A stretch of 64,000 nucleotides of DNA, from the NCBI RefSeq assembly GCF_010183535.1, contig NC_071328.1, positions 11,408,001 to 11,472,000 of the forward strand. Reading direction: 5' to 3'. The position numbers and the translations under genes are program-made. Position 1 is the first letter of the stretch. Every line of letters starts with the position of its first letter. The DNA is from Caenorhabditis remanei (taxonomy: Eukaryota; Nematoda; Chromadorea; Rhabditida; Rhabditidae). Under the pieces are notes generated by a model. It was not told the origin of the DNA. It was given only the letters and a program-made list of their open reading frames with translations, and did no database searches. Of the stretch, positions 48,133 to 59,577 are shown piece by piece.

Positions 48133-51113
48133 ATGGCGCCCCGTCAACGACGCCTTCTCTTGGTAACGTCCATACTTCTTCACGTGGCATCTACTTCAGG
48201 TAACTTTTCGAAATTTTTTTCAAATTAGTAGAATTTACTGGTTAGACCAATTTAGAACAATTTTGTAACAAGTTTTTTTTCTGAATCCAAAGAAAAGTTG
48301 TGATGAAAGTTTTAAAAAATCGGAGGAGAATTCTAAAAAGTTTTGAAGTTGAAACTTTTAAATCTTTCATTCACAAAGTCTCGGATTTCTCATTTTTATA
48401 ATCAGAATATTTCCACCTCGTTGGAAGTTTCCTCGTTTCGCAAAAGTTAACAAGGTTCAAAAAGTTAACAATTTTGTTAGACAGCTCAATTTTCTTTACG
48501 ATAACCTCTTCGAAACTAAAAATTATCAGTACTCAAGTGTTTTGCATTATCAAAAAGTTTTTTTTAACCTGAGAATGGAAGAAAACGGTCCAAAATCAGA
48601 ACCGGTAAGAACCAGAACAGTATAACGTTTAACTATCTTTTAGTTGATTCTGAAACTTATAAAGGGTATCTGTATTTTGGAATTTTATTTTTCGCAGAAA
48701 TTTTGAGTCATGTCAAATGACCACTGAGAATTAGAGAATAAAATATCAATTTATTGGGGCATACGCTTCTCAAATTGATTCAGCTGTTTTTTTTTTTTAA
48801 TTAGAATTTCCAATCGATATCTCAACTCCGTCTAGACACTTTCCCGCTATCCCATCCTTCAGTATCCTGCCAATCTCCTCTTATCCAATAAATCGTTATC
48901 TTGTCTCTCCTCTCTATCCAAATATATCGATATCCAATCAGTGGTGTCTCAAGTATTTTCTTTCGTTTCTATTGACTTCCAAATCGGGAAAAAGTGAGAG
49001 AGAGAGAGCAGACGCCAATAATGGTTTATGTCAATAAAAACTTTTTTTTTCAAAAGTTTCTAATTTGAGTTTTTCAGCCAATATCTATGGAGCAGCTGCA
49101 GTACAACAACAACAATATCAGCAGCAACAACAGCAACAACCGCAGTATTCACAGGGTTACGGTAAGTGAATTTTGGAATTAGATTGGCATTGGGATCTAG
49201 AATGAGAAAAAAAATTGTTTTTTCAGAATGAAAACTAGGGAACCTTAAGGCATCAAGTTGCAGTTCACTTATGTCGGTAGTGCCTTTTTTCTTGTTCTCC
49301 GCTAGCAGCCCTAGCTTCAAATCTAAACGAAAAACTATAATTTTAGTATTTTTCTTGACATTCATCGTTCTCGAAAAGGTTTTTTATAATTAAAAAAAAT
49401 TGAAAAACTTTTTTTCCAAAACTTTAAGAATTGTAGTAACCAGTTGTTCTACCTTCTGAATCCTTTCAAAAATCCAAAAGATCGATTTGAGATACGTCAA
49501 GAAGAAGTGTCTTTTCTGTCTCTCTTTCCCGTCCCTGAAACCGTATCTGTGGTTTCTTGACACGATTGTTTGTCGACATGTCATTCATTTCGTTTCGCAG
49601 CAAAGCCACCTAAATGCACAACAACAATGAGGCAAAAGGGGCGCCAAGTGGCCTATCATGATAGTGATTTGGAATCTGGTTGTGATTAGGGAATCATAGA
49701 TTAATTGATTGATTTGAGGAATCGGGAAAATTGAGTAAATGGAAGATCTTCTCATCAATAATTTCCAGGTGAAGTCCCATCAACATTCCAAACATCTTTC
49801 ACATTCACTCAACCTGAAACTCAATCTTATCAACCTGCTCAACAAGCCACTCCACAACAATCTTCTTCATCAAACCTTCAATTCCACAGCTATAATTCTC
49901 AACCAGGTGTCCAATATGGCTCCCAAGACTCATTCTTCCCAAATCAAGCTGCTCTAACTGCTGCTGCCACGTCATTCGCCACAAGTGCTGCTCAGCAGTA
50001 CGCTCAAACTTATGCTCAACAACAACAAGTACAAGCACCCGCACAAATTGATCAGGCGAATCTGGCAAAGTATTCTCAGTATTTGGATATTCTGCAGAAG
50101 GCTTATGGTATCCAACTTCCTGGGGAATTGACGATGCAACCGAATACTGCCGCTGTGGCGACGAATACTGCTGCTGGATATCAGACACAACAGCCACAAC
50201 AGGTTGGGATACTTTTTAAATTCCTTCAGAAGTTCCTAGATTTTTTTTGGCGAACTTTGAGAGCAAGTTCTGAAGACTGAAATCAATTACTATCTAAAAG
50301 ATATCTGATTTAGATTGTGCAATTCTAGAGATTTTCTTCGTAGTTAAAACTATTTTGTATCATCCCTTCCGAGCCCTCTGGAAGGCATCTAGACTTCAGA
50401 CAAAAAATTTGTCGACTACAAAAGTGTAAATCGAGACTTTGTCTAAAAGATATCTGCAAATTTGACACTGTGGCGTCCGTTCAAACATGATAGAATAACA
50501 AACATGAGTTATAAAAATTCTGATAGACTTATTCACTTTTATAGCCGGTCATGATATCAGAAATTGTGAACTGAAAATTAAACAACATGGACTCATTCCG
50601 CATGTAAATTGGAAGCAATTGACTGCTTCGTAACGGTATTACTTATCTGTAAAATTAATCAATTCCAGGTTGTGAACCAAGTGCCACAAACCTATGGACA
50701 ACAACCACAACAGCCTCAACCAGCTGCTCAACCCTATTCTGGATATCCGCAAACTGTGGCTCAACCACAACCACAAGTAAATGCGCAGACGCAAGCTGAA
50801 ATTACTTATCAACAACAATTAGCTGCTTACAATCAACAGCAACAGGTGAGTATTCTAATATAGTTGAAAATTGAAACGAGGTCTTTCCAGCAACTTGCTC
50901 AACAACAACAGCAACAACAACAGCAGCAACAGCAACAACTTCAACAACAACAACAACTACAGCAACAACAATTGGCTGCTCAACAACAGCAACAACAACT
51001 CCAACAACAGCAAGAGGCAGAGAGAATTGCAGCTCAACAACGTCAAGCTCAAGAGCAAGCACGTCAACAACAACTTGCTCAACAGCAAGCACAACAGTTG
51101 CAGCAACAGATTC

Positions 51114-51153
<40 letters not shown>

Positions 51154-52324
51154 GCAACAAACTCAATACGGAGGAATGCAACCAAATCCATACGTGCAAC
51201 CACCAGTCCAACAACCAGCTCCAGTTCAACAACCAGCTCCACAACAGCCGATGAACTTCCTTCCAGCTCCACAGGCTCCAATGCCACAAGCTCCGCCTCC
51301 ACAACAACCACAACAACCAGCATCACAACAGTATATCACTCAACCACCAACATACAAAAACAACTATCAAACAGCTGCATTGGGACAAGTCAACACGTAC
51401 AATGGACAGTCGAAACCTCAAGTTTACACGTATCCAGGACCGTCTCAAGTCCAGAAACCAAATCATTCGACGTCTTACGGTAACCATGAGAACAGTGTCA
51501 TCGAGGAGGAACCCCATGGATCGGTGATTTCACAACAACAAATCGTTCCACCGAGACCAGTTCAACCTGCTCAACCGATCTCCGTAGCTACAGTAACCCG
51601 TGGACCACCACCACCAACTCATCCAGTTCCAGTTGTTCAACCAAGTTCAGTTGTTCCAAAATCTCAACCAAGACCTCCACCAACCACTAGACCTCCAACT
51701 CGTGCAACTATTCGTCCAACTCCTCAAACCACTCAAACCAAATCAGCTACAGCCCGCCCATCTCCTGCTTCTGCCACGTCGTCAGCTGTCACTCCGTCTC
51801 CAAGTCAATCGTTGACTCAACAGGTTCGGACTTTGAAGAGATCTCACAAATAATTTTTATTCCTTCAGATCCGAAAACTGCCGGCTGTTCTCTATATTGA
51901 TTCGAAGAATGAGAGCACGAAGAAAACGGAAACATTATTGAGAGAAACTTATGGATTACCATTGGTTACTTTTTATGTTGATAAGGTAATAATGAAAAGA
52001 AAAGGAGAGAAATTGGTCCAAAAGGACATAGAGACCACATCTATTAATAAGAAAATTCTGCAGACTGACAAGCCAGCTGCCATTGAGAGACAACTTCAGC
52101 AACTGACTGCTCACAAGGGATTACCGTACCTTTTCATTTGTGGAACATTCATTGGAAGTATGTTGTAGCTATCACTTCACAACATGAAACCCTATTAATT
52201 CTGAACAATTTCAGGTGAATCGCATATCGACAATTACCATACAAATGGTCAGATTCCACAACTTGTCGAATATGTTTGTGGAGACGAAAAGAAGAAGAAA
52301 AAGACAAAGAAGACGTCGACTTAA
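48133..52324 (+). CDS. pqn-29: Secreted Q-rich (prion-like) protein with a cysteine-less glutaredoxin domain
   Basis: The product starts MAPRQRRLLLVTSILLHVAS, a likely signal peptide cut near the first intron (STSA-NIYG). The middle, over 400 residues, is Gln/Ala/Pro-rich, with pure polyQ runs at about 50897-51165 encoded by CAA and CAG. A Pro/Thr/Ser-rich linker follows. The C-terminal domain, from LPAVLYIDSKNESTKKTETL, has a thioredoxin-like glutaredoxin pattern: LPLVTFYVDK, then LTAHKGLPYLFICGTFIGS with the cis-Pro, then NGQIPQLVEYV. The position of the CPYC active site holds SKNEST, so no redox cysteine pair remains. The tail is Lys-rich (DEKKKKKTKKTST). Introns are up to 880 bp near the 5' end. 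Function unknown; the symbol is recalled from C. elegans synteny. Confidence 0.8.
50897..51165 (+). repeat. CAA/CAG repeat tract encoding polyglutamine
   Basis: Nearly uninterrupted CAA and CAG codons, with one pure CAA run of about twelve (around 51113-51149). Such tracts vary in length between strains by replication slippage. They lie inside the Q-rich exon. Confidence 0.85.
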
Positions 52325-52592
52325 TTGTTTTATTTTTCTCATCTATCATATTGATTATCTCATCGGTTCTCTCTAGTATTATATTTATTCTAAATCAAAT
52401 ATTTATTTAATTATTTTTCCAACGAAATGGTTTTTTTTGTCTTTCACTTCGAAAAATCATGCTTCGAAACCCCGCTTAGCCTTACATTGCCGCTTTCGAA
52501 TTTTGTGATATTTTAACATTTTTGGAATTTCTATTATTTATTGTAAGAGCATCGATCGAATCGAATCGAAAATAAATGTTTTTATTTGTATG

Positions 52593-54799
52593 TTAGTTTT
52601 TGTCAAAGTTAATCAAATGATCTCGGATTGTTCCGTCCAAACAACGCTTTCGTCGGTAGAATTTGGCGTTTTTCAAATCCATTTTCACTCCACACCAAAT
52701 CAATTTGTCGTCGGATTCCTGAAATAGAGCGTGTTAACAATGTAGAAAAATGACGGTTAATACCTTGCACTTTTCATAATTTGCTTTCACACCATGTTGA
52801 TTTTTACCGGTGAATAGGGGTTGAGAGATCTGAAAATGAAATTGAGCAACTTGAAATTCGTTCAGAATCACAAACATTTTTGAACAAGTCCTTATCAGTC
52901 ATCATAAAAACATAATCATCCACATATCTACAATAAATAATCCTTGCATCATGTTCCACTTTTCTCCAATTTTCCTTCTCGAAATCATTCAAATACATGA
53001 ATGCGAAATTAGGCGATAATGGATGTCCTTGTGGAACTCCTTTTGTAATTTTGAAAGTGGTCTTGCCACGTTTGTAACAGTAAGATGAGATGGTGGATCG
53101 GAGTTGATCTAGGAGCCACTTTCGAGAAGTTTGCTGGAAAGAAATGAATTTTCAGAGTTCTGGTCCAATATTGAGCATACATTACAGTAGATAACGGAGT
53201 GGTCTTCCACATGTTTTGATTCCATTTTCTTTTTCAGTGATTGATACGCGCCTTCTTCAGAGTCATTTGAACAGAAAATCAGTTTATGAAATCCTTTCTT
53301 ATCACGTCCTTTGCCACATGCCGTCCAGATGTCACACCTGAAATACTCACTGTTTCAAAAATAAAATAAAAATCCAAGAAATTACAGGTTTTCGAGAAGA
53401 TGTCGTTCAATGATAGAAGTCAGTGTGCTATGTTTGACGGCTGAGAAACATTTCGAAACATCTGCCGTATAACCAAACAGTTTTGGGAAGGTGTCATTTC
53501 TTCGCAAAAATTTGAGGAGAATTTTACATGAGGCATTGATACCTGGAAGGATAATAAGCTTATTGAGACAGAGAATTCAGTGTTACTCTGTCGGGTTTCA
53601 CCGCCCTTTTCCAGACACCAGGTCAACATCGAGTTCACTTTCTTCCAATGCATCTTATCTTTCACTTTATCAATTGGATTTCTTCGAATAATTGGTCGAA
53701 ATTTATTCTCGACGATATCGAATTTGAGTCGGCCAACTACCGAATTAGGAGAAGGATTCAAAACGAACGCCGGCTTTCGCTGAATTTTGGTTTTTTCCCG
53801 AAGGTTTCGTTTGCTTTTTTGAAACTTACAATCACTCGTTTGACCTTGTATCGCTCTTTGAAATCTTTCATTTCTCTTCTCAAAAGTTTCAAATATCCTC
53901 CTCTCCACAAGTAAACTTTTTTCATCTTGACATCAATTGGAATCATAATTTGGCGGAGAGCAGCGAAAATCCACCAGATGAGAGCTCCTCTTAAATGATT
54001 GATAATTGAAAACTGAATATATCGTTTCGAAAGTGGATCCACATCTTTCAGCACTTGCTTGGCACGGAAAGCTCGAGCGAGTGGAGCTGAAAAACTTGAA
54101 AAAGAGATGAATTAATTTGAAAATTGAGAATTTTAAACCTTCTTTAAATAAAAAATCGGGCACATACTGAAGCTTTTCTTGTTTCATAATGTTCATAATC
54201 CACACCAACATACTGTCGCAATTTGTGCTTCCAATATGTTGTCTGAGACGGAAAATTGTGAAAACTCGACGAATAATGTTCATAGTTTCGTGCTCAAACA
54301 TGTAGCAGTCTCTGGAATTTTTTTTTTTGAAATCTGAAACTTTTATTACGGAATTCCGAAAATCTCACTTCAAATTATTTAGTTTTCTTTTCGGCGCCAA
54401 CTTTCTCAATTCAAAGTTATGTCGAGTTGACATAATACTTTTGGATAGTTTATCAACTTCATCCATGACTACAGTATTGCGAACTTTCAGAACGTTTTCT
54501 GACGAGACGAGGAATGCTGACATATGACGATAGTTCAGTTTTCCTTTCATTTTCTGAAAAAAAAAATTTATTGGAAATACTCATAAGATGGTGCTCACCC
54601 GTTTGAATATATTTCGTAGCATTGCCAAATTTGCATTCCCTCGGAGAATTGTGCTCCAGTGGTCCTCGCCAAGATTCTTGTGAAGTTTTGCCAATGGGAT
54701 GACATCTTTATTCTGAAATTTAAACAATAATCTATATTCGGGACTCATGAAAACACAGATATTGGTTTCTTTCCACTTGATGCACTTGATACATGACAT
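52593..54799 (-). CDS. trt-1: Telomerase reverse transcriptase (TRT-1-like)
   Basis: Catalytic subunit of telomerase. Reverse-transcriptase motifs appear in order. Motif 1/2 is VGRLKFDIVENKFRPIIRRN. Motif A is LFGYTADVSKCFSAV with the first catalytic Asp. Motif B' is ITKGVPQGHPLSPNFAF. Motif C is CRYVDDYVFMMTD with the Asp pair. Motif D is HGVKANYEKCK, and motif E is LIWCGVKMDL. The protein ends NFDKN only about 30 residues after motif E, so the usual C-terminal thumb is almost missing, and the N-terminus is too short for a TEN domain. This matches the small TERT known in C. elegans. The 5' end is uncertain: the first ATG in frame is at 54799, and the longer open frame upstream begins with GTG. 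Convergent with the polyQ gene. Confidence 0.88.
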
Positions 54800-55120
54800 A
54801 TGTATTTCCCATATGCTGCAATCCTCTCGAAATTTCAAAATGTCTACGAGATGTTGCGTATTCACTACTAATCCTGATATTGTTACCACCAGCTGACAGG
54901 TCTTACTAATCTTATAATAATGTGTATGTGGAGGAGTCGACACGTGTCAAGAAGGCACATTACACCCGGCCAACCTATAGAACATGGCCACGCCCCCACC
55001 CTCAAGACTGCTGTCAATGGAGAGAAGTGAAGTACGGTGGTTTATGGTCACGCCTTCTTCTACTTCTCGTTCATCTTGTTATTCTAATTGGTTGTGTTCG
55101 AATCAGTCACTTTGATTCGA
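54800..55120. other. Shared divergent region of trt-1 and hlh-16
   Basis: About 320 bp between the two start codons. CACGTG (54951-54956) is an E-box. An in-frame open extension of trt-1 without ATG also lies here. Otherwise noncoding. Confidence 0.5.
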
Positions 55121-55820
55121 ATGTTTAAAACGCCGACACCCTCATCACCAGCAATGTCTTCTTCTGCTTCACCACCTGGCGAATCAGAAGAATTTGAGCC
55201 GTATGTGAGAAGGAAACGAGCAGAAGGCGGAAGTCGGAAGAAGATGCAAGGACTGAATGAGCAAGTGAGTTTCCATCTTTTCAATTTTTGAAACTGAAAA
55301 TTACTGTATCTGTAGGAACAGAATCTACTCCGAAACTCCATAAACAGTAGAGAACGTCGCCGAATGCATGAGCTGAATGATGAATTCGAATCTCTTCGTG
55401 AATGTCTACCGTATCCAAATGAAGCAAATAGTCGCCGAATGAGCAAAGCGAATACGCTTTTGTTGGCTTCAAATTGGATAAAACAGCTTGTCAATGCCAA
55501 TCATAAACTCCAAATAGAACTGAATGCAGCTAATGCGAAGGTACAGTAATGATCTAACGAATGAAACATTGAAGCACGTGGCTCTCAACATTTGACAACA
55601 TTTGACAACTTTAGTATATAATTCCTGCTGTTGAAGATGGGTATGCTCCCACTAACAAAGTTTTCAAAAGCAAAATCTTCTAATTCTTTTATATCAAAAT
55701 TTCAACTTTCAGGTCGAATCCCTGATGGCGCGAATTCAAAAACTCGAAAAACCAGTGTCAAAATGTCTGAAATGCAAACAAAACGTCTGTTTTTCAGTGG
55801 ATTGTATCACTTCATCATAG
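55121..55820 (+). CDS. hlh-16: bHLH transcription factor, Olig/bHLHe22 type (HLH-16)
   Basis: Small DNA-binding regulator of neuronal fate. The start MFKTPTPSSPAMSSSASPPG leads to a basic region with NSINSRERRRMHELNDEFES. This has the Glu-Arg pair that reads E-boxes and the NSRERRRMHDLN-like core of the Olig/beta3 family. The loop (PYPNEANSRRMSKANT) and helix 2 (LLLASNWIKQLVNANHKLQI) complete the domain. Exon 3 adds VESLMARIQKLEKPVSKCLK and ends CITSS. Three exons. An alternative start at 55154 (MSSSASPP) is possible. It diverges from trt-1 and is convergent with lmn-1. The symbol follows the C. elegans order trt-1, hlh-16, lmn-1. Confidence 0.87.
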
Positions 55821-57442
55821 TTTTCTGATCGGTGAGCCACTACTTGCTCCTTCTATTGTTCAATCACTTCCCACTAATTACCAGTAATCTGCTAATAATT
55901 CTTCTCTGGCAAGCCCTTTCCTAAATCCTATTCACTTTCCATCTGTCTATTGTACTTTTCCTAATATTAGTTTTGACTTGCTTTATTCACTAACTTTTGA
56001 AATAATAAAAAGTATATGCTCCAAGACGTTGCCTTTCTTCCAATACAATACTATAGAACATTAACCCAATTACCGTCTTCTCATATTGCGCCATTCCACG
56101 TCATACCTCGAACGTGTCAAAAATGCGCGAGGAGCTCAAAAAGCAACATAAGAGCATATCATATTGGTTACGTAAGGGTCATTAACCAATTAGTGGATTC
56201 AGCAGACGCGTCGCCGCAGGTGGTTTCGGCTGAGTTGTATCCCGCTGTGTGTTCGCACTGAGAGATGGTAATACTATTCAAAAGAATAAAATAAGCATAG
56301 ACAGGTGGGAAGATAAATAACAAAACACGGCGATGATTTATCTGTTGTGGCCATAAGAATAATGAACAGAACATATTAATTTGCGCGAAATCAAATATTC
56401 CCGACTCTCTCTCTCTCATTTGGAAACCAAGAAGAAGCTCCGAATTCTGAAGCCCAAATACCAACTTTCTTCGAATGAGATACCGTATCCATTCCAACAT
56501 TTCACATAAAATGTCCATCTCATTCTAATTCCAAAAGAGGCGACAAAACTAATCGAAATGTTTGATTTTCCGTAATGGCGGTATAAATGGGTGTGAAAAA
56601 GGGAAACGAATAGATAAATTCAGAGGGATTTTATGAGTTGAATGTGTGAAGCAACACTGCCGACACTATTCTTTGAAGTCGGAGGAAAATTGCTTTCTGT
56701 GTTAGATTAGTTTTGTAAACTAATACTTTTCTAGATACGAAAATTAATTACCATATTCATCGAGACTTCCATTATCTGTTCATTTATTGGATGATGCAAT
56801 GGCCTCACTCAACCCGACTGTTATCTGCAAGTGCTCATTTGTGCTCAATAGTGAATAGAGGCAGTGAATAAAGAAAACAGTTGGTCTAATCGCCACTTAG
56901 GCGTAATAATTACATATGTTCCTTCTCATTCTCGTTCTCAAACAGAAATTTTCGGAAGAAACCAAAAACTGGGCAAAGACACCATTTTTAAATGAAAAGT
57001 TCATGTTTGAGGTTAAATAGACGAAATACACTTTAAAATGTTTATAAAGAGTGCCACCGATCAGTAAATTAGAGGGATATCAGGGTGAAAAGACGAGGAA
57101 ATGATTTTTTCTGGAGTGGGTAAAAAGAAAGAGACGATAATTCTACATTCTGGAAAAAAGTGGTCTTTGTGAATTCAAATGATAGGGAATTGTTTCTATT
57201 CTCAATGAAAGGTGTGTTCTTGGAGAGAAAGAGTGGGGGGCAGTGAAATTTTGAGATTTCAAATTTCCTTTCAGCAAAAATATTGCCAAATTCTAGTATA
57301 TTAACAACAAGAACATGGTTAAAACGTAGGGGACAGAAAAAAAGTGGAGAAGATCGGTGTACAACTCTAAGACAACGCAACAGGAAGGAATATTAAGAGA
57401 TTTGATGAGGTACGAGTTAGAAGAATCATGAATGGTGGTATT
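55821..57442. other. Convergent gap between hlh-16 and lmn-1
   Basis: About 1.6 kb of AT-rich noncoding DNA holding the hlh-16 3' UTR and a long lmn-1 3' UTR. No convincing exon, RNA gene or repeat is seen. Confidence 0.5.
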
Positions 57443-59577
57443 TTACATGATAGAGCAACGATCGGCTGGGTCAGATGGATCGGAAGATTCGCTGAGCTCG
57501 ACGGTGATTGAAGAGACGGTATCTCCTTCGCTATCCTCAAGGCGAGCAGATGGGTTTTCTCCGATTGGCCACTGTAATTAGAAATATTTTAGAAAAATAA
57601 CTTTACGATATATTAAAAACCAAAAATTAAACAAACCTGTTGTTTCTTCATTACGTAGGTATCTGGTGGGCTGTGGACGGCTCCTGATTCAGCGGACCAA
57701 ACTGTCGCACTGGCGTGTGCTTGGAGCTTCATGCGAGATGAGAATTGGAACGAGGCTTCTTTGTTTCCAGCTTTGACAACTAATTTGAATCCTCCGATCG
57801 ATTGCTCTTCGTCAGAGTTATTGGCAACGCGGACCCACTTTCCTTCCTCGTCAACCTCGTCAATTCCAACTGGTCCGATGGTCTCCTTGTTGAGTTTGGA
57901 GCGTCTGTTAAGATAATCGATATCTTGATCTTCTCCGTTTACTTCGACAACACGACGACGCTTAACACCACGTTGAGCGCTGGCACCACCTCCAGTTGAG
58001 AAAGAGACGTGGTGAACCGAAGCATTCTTCGAATTATCTTGAGTGAGATTGAGACGTTCCTCTTCCCCTTCGAGCAAAGCTTGATAAGTCTTCAACTCGG
58101 AATCCAACTGAATCTTGACATCGAGAAGATCGTGGAACTCGCTCATCATACGCTCAATTTCTTGGTTGAGCTCAGAAATACGAGCGTCTTTATCATCAAG
58201 CTTCTCTTGGAATGATCGCTTCAAGGTTTCGAGTTCTGAACGGAGTCTTTCGATCAAAGAAGCATTTCCGCTGCTTGAAGTCTCTAAATCACGAACGCGG
58301 GCACGAAGATGGAGAGCCTCGGAAACGGCAGCTTCCTGTCGCTCACGAGCATCGTTCAACTTATTCTTGTAAGCATCTTCGAATGCGGCCTTGTTTTGAG
58401 CCAAATTGTTCTGGAATTGAGCGCGCATCTCAGCGATTTGATCTTGAAGCTTCGATTGGTACTCATCATTGATTTGTTTGGCGTAGGTTGTCATGTCAAC
58501 TTGTCTCTTGTGACGAATTTCTTCCATCTCTCCCTTGTGTTGTTGGAGAGCAAAAGCGAGATCTTCTTCCAAAGCCTTAATTTTGTTGTTGGCAGCAGTA
58601 CGAAGAAGAGTTTCGTCTTCGACAGCTCTTTTGAGGCCTTCAACGGTGTCGCGAAGAGTGATGTTTTGCTTTTTGAGGTCCTGAAATTATTTGCATATTA
58701 AAAAACAATCAATTAATTATATTTATCTTACATCATTCTCTACGACCAACTTGTCGTTGCGAGCTTGAAGGGTCTTTTGTTTAGCTTGACTTTGGTCAGC
58801 AATTGATTGGGCATGGAGGGCCTGCTCTTCGGCTCCAGCCAGTTCTCTTTCAAGCTTTTCGACTTGTGGCTTCAATTTCTTGACCTCAACCTTCGCAGCA
58901 TCATATTCGATCTTGTACTTTGCGAGCTCGTCTTGAGCCAAATCGAGAGCACGGCGAAGACGAGCCTGAAAACAAGAAATAATACTAATCTCTTTCTCAA
59001 CACTTATCGCTCGTCCAAATCGAGCGATGTTTGTCTTGATACTTTTACCCCCGAAAGGGAAATAGAGCAAGCAGTATTAGTTTCCCACACTGCACAACTC
59101 ATAAGAGCACATAAGAAAATCACCTTTTCGGCCTCGAAGCGATCGGCCAAGTTCGATTTTTCAGTTTTCTCCACTACTTCAATATCGCGAATTTGAACTT
59201 GAAGGCGGTTGTTCTCTTGTTCAAGTTGACGCACTTTCTAAAAATCAAGTAATTAAATTTTTCCAATAATAGAAAAAAAAAACTTACATCAATATACTGG
59301 GCGAGACGACTGTTGAGAGACGTCAAGTGATCTTTCTCTTGGAGACGGGAAGTTTCCAATGTCGTGGATCCGCTGAAAGGCATTTTACTGAATACAAATT
59401 ATAGTGTTCAGAGTGAATATAAAGGAAGTTGCTTTAAGCAACAACCGGAGGGTGCAGAGAAAAAAGATGAACTCACAAGGAATCATCTCCAGCTCCGCCG
59501 TTGCTGAGCGATGAATTGGCAGAACGCTCTAGAGAAACGATCCGAGAACTACGGGTACTTTTACGCGTAGTCGACAT
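57443..59577 (-). CDS. lmn-1: Nuclear lamin
   Basis: Intermediate-filament protein of the nuclear lamina. The head starts MSTTRKSTRSSRIVSLERSA. The rod begins with LTSLNSRLAQYIDKVRQLEQ, the IF helix-initiation motif. The coiled coil runs through IKALEEDLAFALQQHKGEME and ends in the IF termination motif LKTYQALLEGEEERLNL. A nuclear signal (GVKRRRVVEVNG) lies before the immunoglobulin-fold lamin tail domain (GKWVRVANNSDEEQSIGGFK; MKLQAHASATVWSAESGAVH). The final residues CSIM form a CaaX box for farnesylation. About six exons with codon bias toward C endings, fitting high expression. An internal ATG at exon 2 (MPFSGSTT) is a less likely start. Identification is certain. Confidence 0.97.

Noticed and set aside
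50802..51326. 174-codon Val/Glu-rich frame and Leu-rich frames on the - strand
   Set aside because: They are the antisense reading of the CAA/CAG polyglutamine tract.
54797..54943. Longer N-terminal extension of trt-1
   Set aside because: The upstream part opens with GTG and has no ATG before 54799; kept only as a possibility for an unseen 5' exon.
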